Source of the DNA: Amycolatopsis australiensis
GTDB lineage: Bacteria; Actinomycetota; Actinomycetes; Mycobacteriales; Pseudonocardiaceae
Direction: 5' to 3'
Length of the DNA stretch: 64,000 bases
Assembly (NCBI RefSeq): GCF_900119165.1
Contig: NZ_FPJG01000006.1
Coordinates: 8,532,001-8,596,000 of the forward strand
Shown: in pieces, positions 57,585-64,000 of the stretch
Position numbering within the stretch: position 1 is the first letter of the stretch
Layout of the letters: every line of letters begins with the position of its first letter
Position numbers and translations under genes: made by a program
Notes under the pieces: generated by a model
What the model was told of the DNA's origin: nothing
Seen by the model: the letters and a program-made list of their open reading frames with translations, nothing else
Database searches by the model: none

Positions 57585-58814
57585 GTGAGCGTTACCCGGA
57601 GAACCCTGCTGACCACCGCGGCCGGTGCCGCGGTGGTCGCGAGCGCCGGCACTCCCGCGTCCGCAGCCGGTCTCGATACCGCCGACCAGGCATCCGTCAC
57701 CCGGACGCTCCGCCAAGCGGCCGACTACGCGGTGGCCAAGCTGCGCGCGGTGGCGCCGGGCGTCACCGCGTTCCCGGTCGGCACCAAGTTCGAGAAATGG
57801 ACCTATTCGCAGAATGGCGACTGGGTCGGCGGATTTTGGCCCGGCCAGTTGTGGCTGGCCTGGCTGCACAGCGGCGAAGCACAATTCCGGGACCTCGCGC
57901 TGGCGTCCGCGGAGAAACTCGCGCCGCGGCAGAACGACACCGGCACGCACGACCTCGGTTTCCTCTTCTACCCCTCGTGGGTGACCGCGTGGCGGCTCAC
58001 CGGGGACGCCAAGTGGCGGGCGGGCGCGATCCAGGCCGCGTCGTCGCTGATCAAGCGCTACAACCCGGCGGGCCGGTTCATCCGCGCGTGGGGTGCGCTG
58101 AACGACCCGAACAACGCCGGCCGCGTCATCATGGACACGATGATGAACCTCGACCTGCTGGCCTTCGCCGGCCGGGAGACCGGGGACCCGAAGTACCTCG
58201 ACATCGCCGTCGCGCACGCGAAGACCGTGCAGCGCAACTTCCCGCGCCCGGACGGCTCGACCCCGCACGTCTTCGACTTCGACCCGGTCACCGGCGCGCC
58301 GATCGGGCCGAACACCGTGCAGGGCTACAGCCCGGCGTCGTGCTGGTCGCGCGGGCAGGCGTGGGGCGTCTACGGGTTCACGACGATCCACCGCCGCTCC
58401 GGCGATCCGGAGTTCCTCGCCACGGCCTGCCGGCTCGCGGACTTCGCGCTGGCCCACCTGACGCCCGACCACGTGCCGGTGTGGGACTACCTGGCGCCGC
58501 AGGCCCCGGACGACGTCAAGGACGCCTCCGCCGGCGTGGTCATGGCCTGCGGCCTGCTGGACCTCGCGGAGCTCACGCACCGCCCGCGGTACCGCGAAAG
58601 CGCCCTGCGGATCCTGACGGCGATCTCGCGGACGTGCCTGACGACGAAATCCGCCCGCGCCGAGGCGAGCGTCGCCCGCTGCACCCGCAACCGGCCGGCC
58701 GAGGACGGCATCGAGGTGTCCCTGCCGTATGCCGACTACTACCTGCTGGAAGGCGTCCTGCGGGTGCTCGACCGGCGGAAGGTCGACCGCGCGGTCGACC
58801 TGTCCACCGTCTAG
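57585..58814 (+). CDS. secreted GH88 unsaturated glucuronyl hydrolase-like enzyme
   Basis: 409 aa. Tat-type signal (VTRRTLLTTAAGAAVVAS, cleavage near ASA-AG). (alpha/alpha)6 barrel with GGFWPGQLWLAWLHSGEAQF, VIMDTMMNLDLLAFAGRETG (catalytic Asp), and YSPASCWSRGQAWGVYGFTT (second Asp region replaced by the conserved SRGQAWG). Removes 4,5-unsaturated uronic acid from oligosaccharides produced by polysaccharide lyases. I start at GTG 57585; the ribosome site is poor. It complements the GH105 and GH28 enzymes 6-9 kb upstream. Confidence 0.88.
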   Translation: MSVTRRTLLTTAAGAAVVASAGTPASAAGLDTADQASVTRTLRQAADYAVAKLRAVAPGVTAFPVGTKFEKWTYSQNGDWVGGFWPGQLWLAWLHSGEAQFRDLALASAEKLAPRQNDTGTHDLGFLFYPSWVTAWRLTGDAKWRAGAIQAASSLIKRYNPAGRFIRAWGALNDPNNAGRVIMDTMMNLDLLAFAGRETGDPKYLDIAVAHAKTVQRNFPRPDGSTPHVFDFDPVTGAPIGPNTVQGYSPASCWSRGQAWGVYGFTTIHRRSGDPEFLATACRLADFALAHLTPDHVPVWDYLAPQAPDDVKDASAGVVMACGLLDLAELTHRPRYRESALRILTAISRTCLTTKSARAEASVARCTRNRPAEDGIEVSLPYADYYLLEGVLRVLDRRKVDRAVDLSTV

Positions 58815-58820
58815 CCGGGC

Positions 58821-58840
58821 GGGGAGGCCGCCACCTCCCC
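58821..58840. terminator. bidirectional hairpin terminator
   Basis: GGGGAGG-CCGCCA-CCTCCCC, perfect seven-base stem between the convergent GH88 and DUF4396 genes. Confidence 0.65.
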
Positions 58841-58844
58841 CGCG

Positions 58845-59300
58845 TCAGTGCTGGTGGTGCGCGTGCACCTTCGCGTGGCCGAGGCCGCGCCCGATCATCC
58901 ACTTGTTCACCGGCACCGTGACCACGAAGGCGATCGCCAGCGAGACCGCCAGCGCCAGCCAGAACAGCAGGCTGGTGAGCCCGGCGTCCATCGCTCCGGG
59001 GATCGCCACGACGACGGTGTTGTCGATCAGCTCCATGACGGCGATCGACACGGTGTCCGCGGCCAGCGCGACCTTGAACGCGGCGGCCGGGCTCAGGCCC
59101 GACTTCAGCACGCCCCGCATGGTCAGGCCGTAGCCGAAGACGAACGCGAGCACGATCGACAGGACGACGGTCGCCGCGTTGTGCAGGCCGAACGCCGTGC
59201 CGAGGACCATGCCGAGCACCTCACCGATCGCACACCCGGTCAGGCAGTGCAGGGTCGCCTGGATCGCTGTCGCCCACGAAGCTCCGTGCTGTCCGTTCAT
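58845..59300 (-). CDS. DUF4396 membrane protein under a copper-type operator
   Basis: 151-residue integral membrane protein. About four helices; the first contains LHCLTGCAIGEVLGMVLG with His and two Cys, and the third MELIDNTVVVAIPGAMDAGL. The C-terminus is His-rich (HAKVHAHHQH). These features suit metal contact. I start at ATG 59300, seven bases after a -10 (TATAGT), as for a leaderless transcript; GTG 59309 is the alternative. A perfect ATACCCC-TAC-GGGGTAT box overlaps the -10, so a CsoR-type copper sensor probably controls it. DUF4396 has no known function to me; a copper-handling role is inference. Confidence 0.8.
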   Translation of the reverse strand: MNGQHGASWATAIQATLHCLTGCAIGEVLGMVLGTAFGLHNAATVVLSIVLAFVFGYGLTMRGVLKSGLSPAAAFKVALAADTVSIAVMELIDNTVVVAIPGAMDAGLTSLLFWLALAVSLAIAFVVTVPVNKWMIGRGLGHAKVHAHHQH

Positions 59301-59307
59301 GCCGGCC

Positions 59308-59327
59308 ACTATACCCCTACGGGGTAT
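59308..59327 (-). promoter_or_regulatory. CsoR-type operator overlapping -10 of DUF4396 gene
   Basis: ATACCCC-TAC-GGGGTAT (59311-59327) is a perfect seven-base inverted repeat with the G/C-tract form known from CsoR sites of Bacillus and Streptomyces. On the minus strand TATAGT (59313-59308) is the likely -10. Confidence 0.7.
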
Positions 59328-59569
59328 TTAACGCTTGCCCGGTGTGACCTGGTAGACCTCCGGCATTCCGGCACGCAACGTGCACGCAATGCTCACACTA
59401 TGTAGCCGATACCGCCGACCAGGGGATAGTCGCCAGAAACCCACGAGGTAGAACTCACTTCCGTAACCCTTTGCGCACATCCCGTTGACCACCGTTACGC
59501 GGAGCCCTACCTTGCCCCTGGGTCTCCACCGTGCGCAGACCGTTCGAAAGTCCCGAGAAATGGGTGGGG

Positions 59570-60580
59570 ATGCGAGGGCCGACGAAGACGTTCCGGCTGG
59601 TCGCGGCGTTGCTGCTGGGAGCGGCGGTCGCGCTCGGGGGCTGCTCGGCGGAGCCCGCGAGCGCTCCACCGCCGGTCCGGGTCGCGTTCGTGCCGAAGGT
59701 CGACGGCATCCCGTACTTCCAGGCCATGAACACCGGTGGCCTCGAAGCGGCGAAGCAGCTCGGCGTGCAGTGGACCAGCGTCGGCCCGAAGACCGTCGAC
59801 CCGGCCGCGCAGGTGGCCATCATGCGGGACCTGATCGCGAAGAAGGCCGACGTCATCGTCGTCGCGCCGAACGACCCCGCCGCGCTCGCGCCGGTGATCG
59901 CCGAGGCCAGGGCGCGAGGCATCCACGTGCTCACCTCGGACACCGACGCGCCGGGCACGCAGCGTGAGGTGTTCGTCAACCAGGCCAGCGCCGAAGGCAT
60001 CGGCGCCGCGCTCACCGACGCGCTGATGAAGCGCACCGGCGGCGCCGGCAAGTACGCCATCGTCTCGTGCGGCCCGGCCGCGGCGAACCTCAACACGTGG
60101 ATCGCGGTCCAGAAGGCCTACTCGGCCGCGCACTACCCGAAGGCCCAGCTCGTCGAAACCGTGTACGCGGGCGAAGACGAGGACAACGCGACGAACCTCG
60201 CCAAGGAGCTGATGGCCCGCCACCCCGACCTCACCGGCCTGGTCGGCGAGTGCACGACGTCCGCGCCCGGGGTCGCGAAGGCGGTCGGCGAGGAGCAGAA
60301 GATCGGCCAGGTGTTCACCGTCGGCGTCGGGACGCCGCAGGCGATCAAGCCGTTCCTGCTCGACGGCTCGTGCTCGGAGTCGGTGCTGTGGAACGTCGAG
60401 TCGCTGGGCTACCTGACCGCGTGGACGGCGAAGCAGGTCGCCGACGGCAAGCCGCTGCAGCCGGTGAACAAGGTCAGCCTGGAGTTGCCGGCGGTGAAGT
60501 ACGACGCGGCGTCGAAGACCGTCCTGCTGGGCGATCCGCTGCTCATCACCGCCGACAACGTCGACCAGTTCAAGTACTGA
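59570..60580 (+). CDS. sugar ABC transporter substrate-binding lipoprotein (RbsB/RhaS type, orphan)
   Basis: 336 aa. Lipoprotein signal with lipobox ALGGC (Cys near 25). Periplasmic-binding fold type I: VRVAFVPKVDGIPYFQAMNT, ADVIVVAPNDPAALAPVIAE, LTSDTDAPGTQREVFVNQAS, and the hinge VGVGTPQAIKPFLLDGS, closest to RhaS/LsrB-like proteins. No permease or ATPase follows; the next gene converges one base away. ATG 59570 is chosen for the normal signal-peptide length, with GTG 59531 as alternative. It may serve a transporter encoded elsewhere, or a chemoreceptor-like role. Ligand unknown. Confidence 0.85.
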   Translation: MRGPTKTFRLVAALLLGAAVALGGCSAEPASAPPPVRVAFVPKVDGIPYFQAMNTGGLEAAKQLGVQWTSVGPKTVDPAAQVAIMRDLIAKKADVIVVAPNDPAALAPVIAEARARGIHVLTSDTDAPGTQREVFVNQASAEGIGAALTDALMKRTGGAGKYAIVSCGPAAANLNTWIAVQKAYSAAHYPKAQLVETVYAGEDEDNATNLAKELMARHPDLTGLVGECTTSAPGVAKAVGEEQKIGQVFTVGVGTPQAIKPFLLDGSCSESVLWNVESLGYLTAWTAKQVADGKPLQPVNKVSLELPAVKYDAASKTVLLGDPLLITADNVDQFKY

Positions 60581-60581
60581 G

Positions 60582-62150
60582 CTACCGCACGTCGATCGTG
60601 ACCGTCGCGGTGCTCGTCGCCGCCGGGAGCTTCGCCGTGTCGACCGCGAGGTACTCGCCGTCGTCCTGACGCCCGTCCGGCAGCGTCTTCGGGCGCAGCG
60701 CGTACGGCGGTGCCGCGTTCGTCAGGCCGTCGATGCCGAAGTCGTTGTCGTTGCTGAGCACGACGGTCCGGCCACCGTCGGTCGTCGCGACGCCTTCGAC
60801 CTTGTCGTGCCCGAAGAACCCGCCGCTCGGGTCGAGCGTGGTGACGAGGGCGCCGAGGTCCAGGAAGAGCTTCTTCGACACCGGCCTGATGCCCGCCGCG
60901 GCCAGGTCCTTCGTCGCGTCGGCCGTGGTGTCCTTTCCGACGTAGGCGTCGATGCTCTTGCCGCCGACGAGCAGGCCACCCTTGGCCGCGTCGTAGCCCG
61001 CGGCGCGCGGGCCGACGTCCGTGGCGCCGGTCAGGTCGATCTCGAACAGTTTCTTGGTCGCGCCCGGCTGCATCTTGCCGTCCCGCTCGTCGACGAGGAA
61101 CCGCGTCGCCGACAGGGCGGTGATCTCACTGACCGCGGTGCCGGTCGTGGCGGGATCGTCGAGCAGGTAGAGGTACTCGTGAGTGGCGCGGGTGCGCAGG
61201 TCGACGGTGACGATCCGCAGTGTCGTGACGTTGCCCGGCTTCTTCGTCAGGTCCGGCTGCTGCAGCGCCGACTGCATGACGCCGACGAGCGTCCCGCCGT
61301 CCGGGGTCAGCGCGAGGCCTTCCATGCCCTTGTTCGGCACGCGGTACTTCAGCTCGCCCGGCAGCGAGCCGTCGAACGGCGAAAGGCGCTCGAGGGCACG
61401 GCCGTCGCGGCTGAAGCGGGTGATGAACGGGCCGTACTCGTCGGACACCCAGAACGTGCCGTCCCGCTGCGCGACCAGGCCCTCGGAGTCGTAGCCGTAG
61501 GGCGACTTCGGCAGGACGTTCCCGGTCAGGTCGACGATCTTCTCGCCGGTGTCCGCGAGCGGGCTGACCTGGCCGTTGTACGGGGTGCCGTCCGCGGCCC
61601 GCAGCGGGATCGTCCGCTCCAGCTCGGCTTTGCCGTCGCGGAGGCGGAACTTGCCGATGGCGGGGGTGAAGGCGGGCAGCGGTTCGATCTTGCCGCCGTC
61701 GGGCGCGTCGACGTTGGGGCCGCGGTCGGTGAGGCCGTAGAACTCGTCCTTCGCGCCGGGCACCGGCGTCAGGGCCGAGCCGTACGCGCCGCCTTTGATC
61801 GGCACCCCGCCGATCGTGGCGAGCGGCGGCAGGTTCGTCGGATACAGCTTCACCGCGTCGGAAACGGTGTAGGTGAAGGAATCCCGGCCGGTGAACCCGG
61901 GCGCCGGGGTGTAGCGGAAGGTGCCGTCGGGGTCGACGGAGACGCTCCCGTGCGCGGCACCGGTGTGCCGCACGACCGCGGTGGCCGACCGGTCGTTGCC
62001 GAGCACCCCGCCGGTCAGGACCCGGCCGGCCCGGACGTGGAAGTGGTCGTCCTTCGCCCGCGGTCCGTGGTCGTGCGCGGCGGCCGGGCCCGCGGCCGCG
62101 AGCGGCAGCGCCAGCACCCCGGCGACCAGGGCGATTCTTACCCGCTTCAT
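60582..62150 (-). CDS. secreted phytase-like esterase with N-terminal Ig/cadherin-like domain
   Basis: 522 aa. Sec signal (1-26, PAAA-HD). Residues 30-115 form an Ig/tandem-type beta domain (NDRSATAVVRHTGAAHGSVS; FTYTVSD). The main domain (from about 120) is the 'esterase-like activity of phytase' propeller: FYGLTDRGPNVDAPDG, YDSEGLVAQRDGTFWVSDEY, NKGMEGLALTPDGGTLVGVM and HDKVEGVATTDGGRTVVLSN. Such proteins hydrolyse phosphoesters or lactones outside the cell. ATG 62150 has GAGGAG. It converges on the sugar-binding protein with one base between stops and no terminator. Confidence 0.88.
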   Translation of the reverse strand: MKRVRIALVAGVLALPLAAAGPAAAHDHGPRAKDDHFHVRAGRVLTGGVLGNDRSATAVVRHTGAAHGSVSVDPDGTFRYTPAPGFTGRDSFTYTVSDAVKLYPTNLPPLATIGGVPIKGGAYGSALTPVPGAKDEFYGLTDRGPNVDAPDGGKIEPLPAFTPAIGKFRLRDGKAELERTIPLRAADGTPYNGQVSPLADTGEKIVDLTGNVLPKSPYGYDSEGLVAQRDGTFWVSDEYGPFITRFSRDGRALERLSPFDGSLPGELKYRVPNKGMEGLALTPDGGTLVGVMQSALQQPDLTKKPGNVTTLRIVTVDLRTRATHEYLYLLDDPATTGTAVSEITALSATRFLVDERDGKMQPGATKKLFEIDLTGATDVGPRAAGYDAAKGGLLVGGKSIDAYVGKDTTADATKDLAAAGIRPVSKKLFLDLGALVTTLDPSGGFFGHDKVEGVATTDGGRTVVLSNDNDFGIDGLTNAAPPYALRPKTLPDGRQDDGEYLAVDTAKLPAATSTATVTIDVR

Positions 62151-62255
62151 CCCGTTTCTCCTCTTCCGGCGCGTGGACCGCGCCGGTGGAGGAGTCTGGG
62201 TGGCCGAAGTGGACACCCGCCGACGTCGAAGCGGCGAGCGGGTTAACGCTGCGGC

Positions 62256-63539
62256 TCAGCGGTGCCGCCGGACGTGCGCCACCGCCGCGCCGCCGCCCAG
62301 GACCAGGATCAGCGCGGTCAGTCCCCAACGTCGTTTCTGCTGCGTGCGGACGCCCGTGTCGTGTGCCATGGGCTCCGCCTTCTGCGTCGGACGGGCGTGC
62401 GGGGTCGTCGGTGCCGGTGTCGGCGCCGCTGTCGGCGGTGTCGCCGGTGTCGGTGTGATCACCGGCGTCGGAGCCGGCGCGGGTGCCACCGCCACGGGCT
62501 GCTCCACCGGCGGTGGCTGCGACGGCGGAGGTGGTTCCGGTGCCGGGGACGGCGGCGGTGTCGGTACCGGGGTGGTCGCCGGCGGCGTGGGTGCCGGGGC
62601 CGGGCTCGGCGTCGGGGAAGTCGGCGTGGGAGCCGGTGTCGTGGAGCTGGGCGGTGGCGGTGTCTCGGCGAGACAGCCCGCCGCGTCACTGCTCACCAGA
62701 GCCGGGCCGGTCGACACTTCGACCGCCGGGCTCGAGCCGTCACGCGGCAACCGGTACGTGACGCTTCGGTGGCCGTCCCGGTTGGCCGTCGCGTAGAAGG
62801 CGTCGGGCGCGAGCACGACCGACCCGTAGGCGCCGCCGCGCGGGAACCGCAACCCCGGCACCACCGCGACCTTGCCGGTGTCCGGCGCCAGTGTCACGAC
62901 CGAGCTGTCCCCGCGTGAAGTCGTCGAAACCCCGTACAGCAGGCCGGATCCGGGGTCGTAGGCGAAGTCGTCGACGCCCACCGCGAGCGACACCGGACGC
63001 AGCGCCGTCCGGTGCACCACGCGCAGGTAGTCCGCGCTCGCCGGGTCGACGTCCACTGTGTACAGATCGCTGTCCTGCCGCACGTACCACCGGTTTCCGG
63101 CGATGGCACCGGCCGTGGCGCCGGTGACCAGGCTCCACACCGGATGCCGCGCGCCGGCCCGGCCGATGACGCCGAGGTCGGTCACCGCGCCCGAAGCGTC
63201 GATCCGGACCGCGTGCGCACCGTGGTCGTAGCGGCCGCGGCGGGTGCCGTCGGCGACGCCGTACACGACGTCCTGCGCCGCCGAGTAGCCCATCGCGTTG
63301 ATCCAGTAGTCCGCGCGCGTCAGGCGTTCGGTCACCCCGCCGGGCAGGGACAGCAGCCGGAGGGTCGTCGGCGCGCCAGGCCGTTCGTTCTCCGCCTGCA
63401 GGATCGTGCAGCCGGCCGGGTCCTGGGCCGCCGGGCGCCGGGGCGCGGCGGGTGCCAGCCAGCCCGTCGCCGCCAGCAGCGCCGAGACCGCCGCGGCCAC
63501 GCCGAGCATCGCCGCCCAGCGGGCCCGCGTGCCGGTCAA
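62256..63539 (-). CDS. surface-anchored beta-propeller protein with Pro-rich stalk
   Basis: 427 aa. N-terminal membrane segment (AAMLGVAAAVSALLAATGWL), a propeller-type domain about 40-300 (DUF6923-like: LTRADYWINAMGYSAAQDVV; DFAYDPGSGLLYGVSTTS; GGAYGSVVLAPDAFYATAN), a long Pro/Thr/Ala stalk about 315-395, then a C-terminal helix (LTALILVLGGGAAVAHVRRH) with basic stop. It is probably displayed outside the membrane. TTG 63539 overlaps the stop of the upstream gene (TTGA), so they are coupled; ATG 63509 is the alternative. Function unknown. Confidence 0.75.
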   Translation of the reverse strand: MTGTRARWAAMLGVAAAVSALLAATGWLAPAAPRRPAAQDPAGCTILQAENERPGAPTTLRLLSLPGGVTERLTRADYWINAMGYSAAQDVVYGVADGTRRGRYDHGAHAVRIDASGAVTDLGVIGRAGARHPVWSLVTGATAGAIAGNRWYVRQDSDLYTVDVDPASADYLRVVHRTALRPVSLAVGVDDFAYDPGSGLLYGVSTTSRGDSSVVTLAPDTGKVAVVPGLRFPRGGAYGSVVLAPDAFYATANRDGHRSVTYRLPRDGSSPAVEVSTGPALVSSDAAGCLAETPPPPSSTTPAPTPTSPTPSPAPAPTPPATTPVPTPPPSPAPEPPPPSQPPPVEQPVAVAPAPAPTPVITPTPATPPTAAPTPAPTTPHARPTQKAEPMAHDTGVRTQQKRRWGLTALILVLGGGAAVAHVRRHR

Positions 63540-64000
63540 GCCAGCCTTTCCAGCGCGCCGGCGAACGCCTCCGGCGGCACCCGCGCGCCCCCGCTGAACG
63601 GGTTCTGCAGCTGGTAGATCGCGAACAGCAGCAACGTGATCGTGCCGGCCAGCGTGGACACGATGACGATGTGCGCGGCCAGCCGCGTGCCGCCGAAGAG
63701 GTTGGGCAGCAGGAGCGCCGTGACCAGGCTGCCGAGGATCAGCGCGAACCAGACGACCGCGCCGACCCCGCCGCCGCCGGCGTTGTTCAGCCGCTGCGTG
63801 CGGGCCTGGTAGACCGACCAGAGCTGGTTGCTCGCCTCGGTCTTGCGGTCGACCTGCCAGTCGCCGTCGGCGTCGGCGGCCGCGACGGCCTGCCGCATCT
63901 GGTCCAGCTGCGCCCACCCGGTGGCCGGGATGTCGCCGCCGTCCGCCAGGCGCGGCCACTCCTCCTGCTCGACGGTCCGCGCGTAGGCGACGGCGAGCTG
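63536..64000 (-). CDS. DUF4239 (bestrophin-like) membrane protein, 5' end beyond window
   Basis: 155 C-terminal codons visible. The pattern YARTVEQEEWPRLADGG is typical of DUF4239 proteins, followed by two membrane helices (VVWFALILGSLVTALLLPNL; IVIVSTLAGTITLLLFAIYQ) and the conserved LQNPFSGGARVPPEAF end. DUF4239 is sometimes described as bestrophin-like; transport function is not shown. Coupled by TTGA overlap to the propeller surface protein. Confidence 0.85.
   Translation of the reverse strand, partial: QLAVAYARTVEQEEWPRLADGGDIPATGWAQLDQMRQAVAAADADGDWQVDRKTEASNQLWSVYQARTQRLNNAGGGGVGAVVWFALILGSLVTALLLPNLFGGTRLAAHIVIVSTLAGTITLLLFAIYQLQNPFSGGARVPPEAFAGALERLA

Noticed and set aside
52681..58814. 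antibiotic biosynthetic cluster around the SARP gene
   Set aside because: No synthase, carrier protein or tailoring enzymes are present nearby; neighbours are secreted proteins and regulators.

Overview
High-GC (about 70%) actinobacterial chromosome with strong third-position GC bias, many GTG starts and tight ATGA/GTGA gene overlaps. The gene set (crotonyl-CoA reductase, fused PaaZ with paaABCDE, a DivIVA-like coiled-coil protein, an AfsR/SARP regulator, F420-type reductase, Tat-exported glycosidases) fits a filamentous member of the Pseudonocardiales, most likely Amycolatopsis or a near relative. That placement is inference from content. I saw no prophage, insertion sequence, CRISPR array, rRNA or tRNA.

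Layout. 1-7.2 kb: acyl-CoA metabolism (thiolase, methylmalonyl-CoA epimerase, crotonyl-CoA carboxylase/reductase), a TetR-SPW pair, a DivIVA-like protein, and a universal stress protein coupled to an adenylate cyclase. 7.2-15.4 kb: a phenylacetate regulon with paaZABCDE on the minus strand and paaI-paaK-tetR on the plus strand. 15.4-23.5 kb: regulators, an AlkZ-type DNA glycosylase, a Baeyer-Villiger monooxygenase coupled to a GMC oxidoreductase, and a secreted chitinase. 23.6-33.6 kb: Tex, a five-gene minus-strand operon (acyl-CoA dehydrogenase, F420-type reductase, hydratase, HTH-VOC fusion, frameshifted small membrane protein), GNAT, a DEAD-box helicase and an acyl-ACP desaturase. 33.7-41.9 kb: a sulfonate/nitrate-type ABC importer, a small membrane protein, an operon of NCS1 permease, SDR and QueA-like protein, and an orphan histidine kinase.

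42-64 kb is an accessory, mostly secreted part: S53 peptidase, ROK repressor with a GH63-type glycosidase, a GH29-like fucosidase with a discoidin domain, a pectin set (GH105, GH28, GH88), a large AfsR/SARP regulator beside a secreted SH3 protein, a VOC protein behind a double operator, a DUF4396 membrane protein behind a copper-type operator, an orphan sugar-binding lipoprotein, a phytase-like esterase, a propeller surface protein and a partial DUF4239 protein.

The regulatory DNA is unusually legible. The most interesting points are: (1) a cAMP-binding-type stress protein co-transcribed with a class III cyclase; (2) SARP-type direct repeats (7-4-7) beside the SARP gene and before its neighbour; (3) a CsoR-type box over the promoter of a DUF4396 gene; (4) tandem operators before the desaturase; (5) a dispersed hairpin repeat at two convergent gene ends; (6) an NCS1 permease, SDR and diverged QueA-like operon; (7) an operon carrying an HTH-VOC fusion as a possible substrate sensor.
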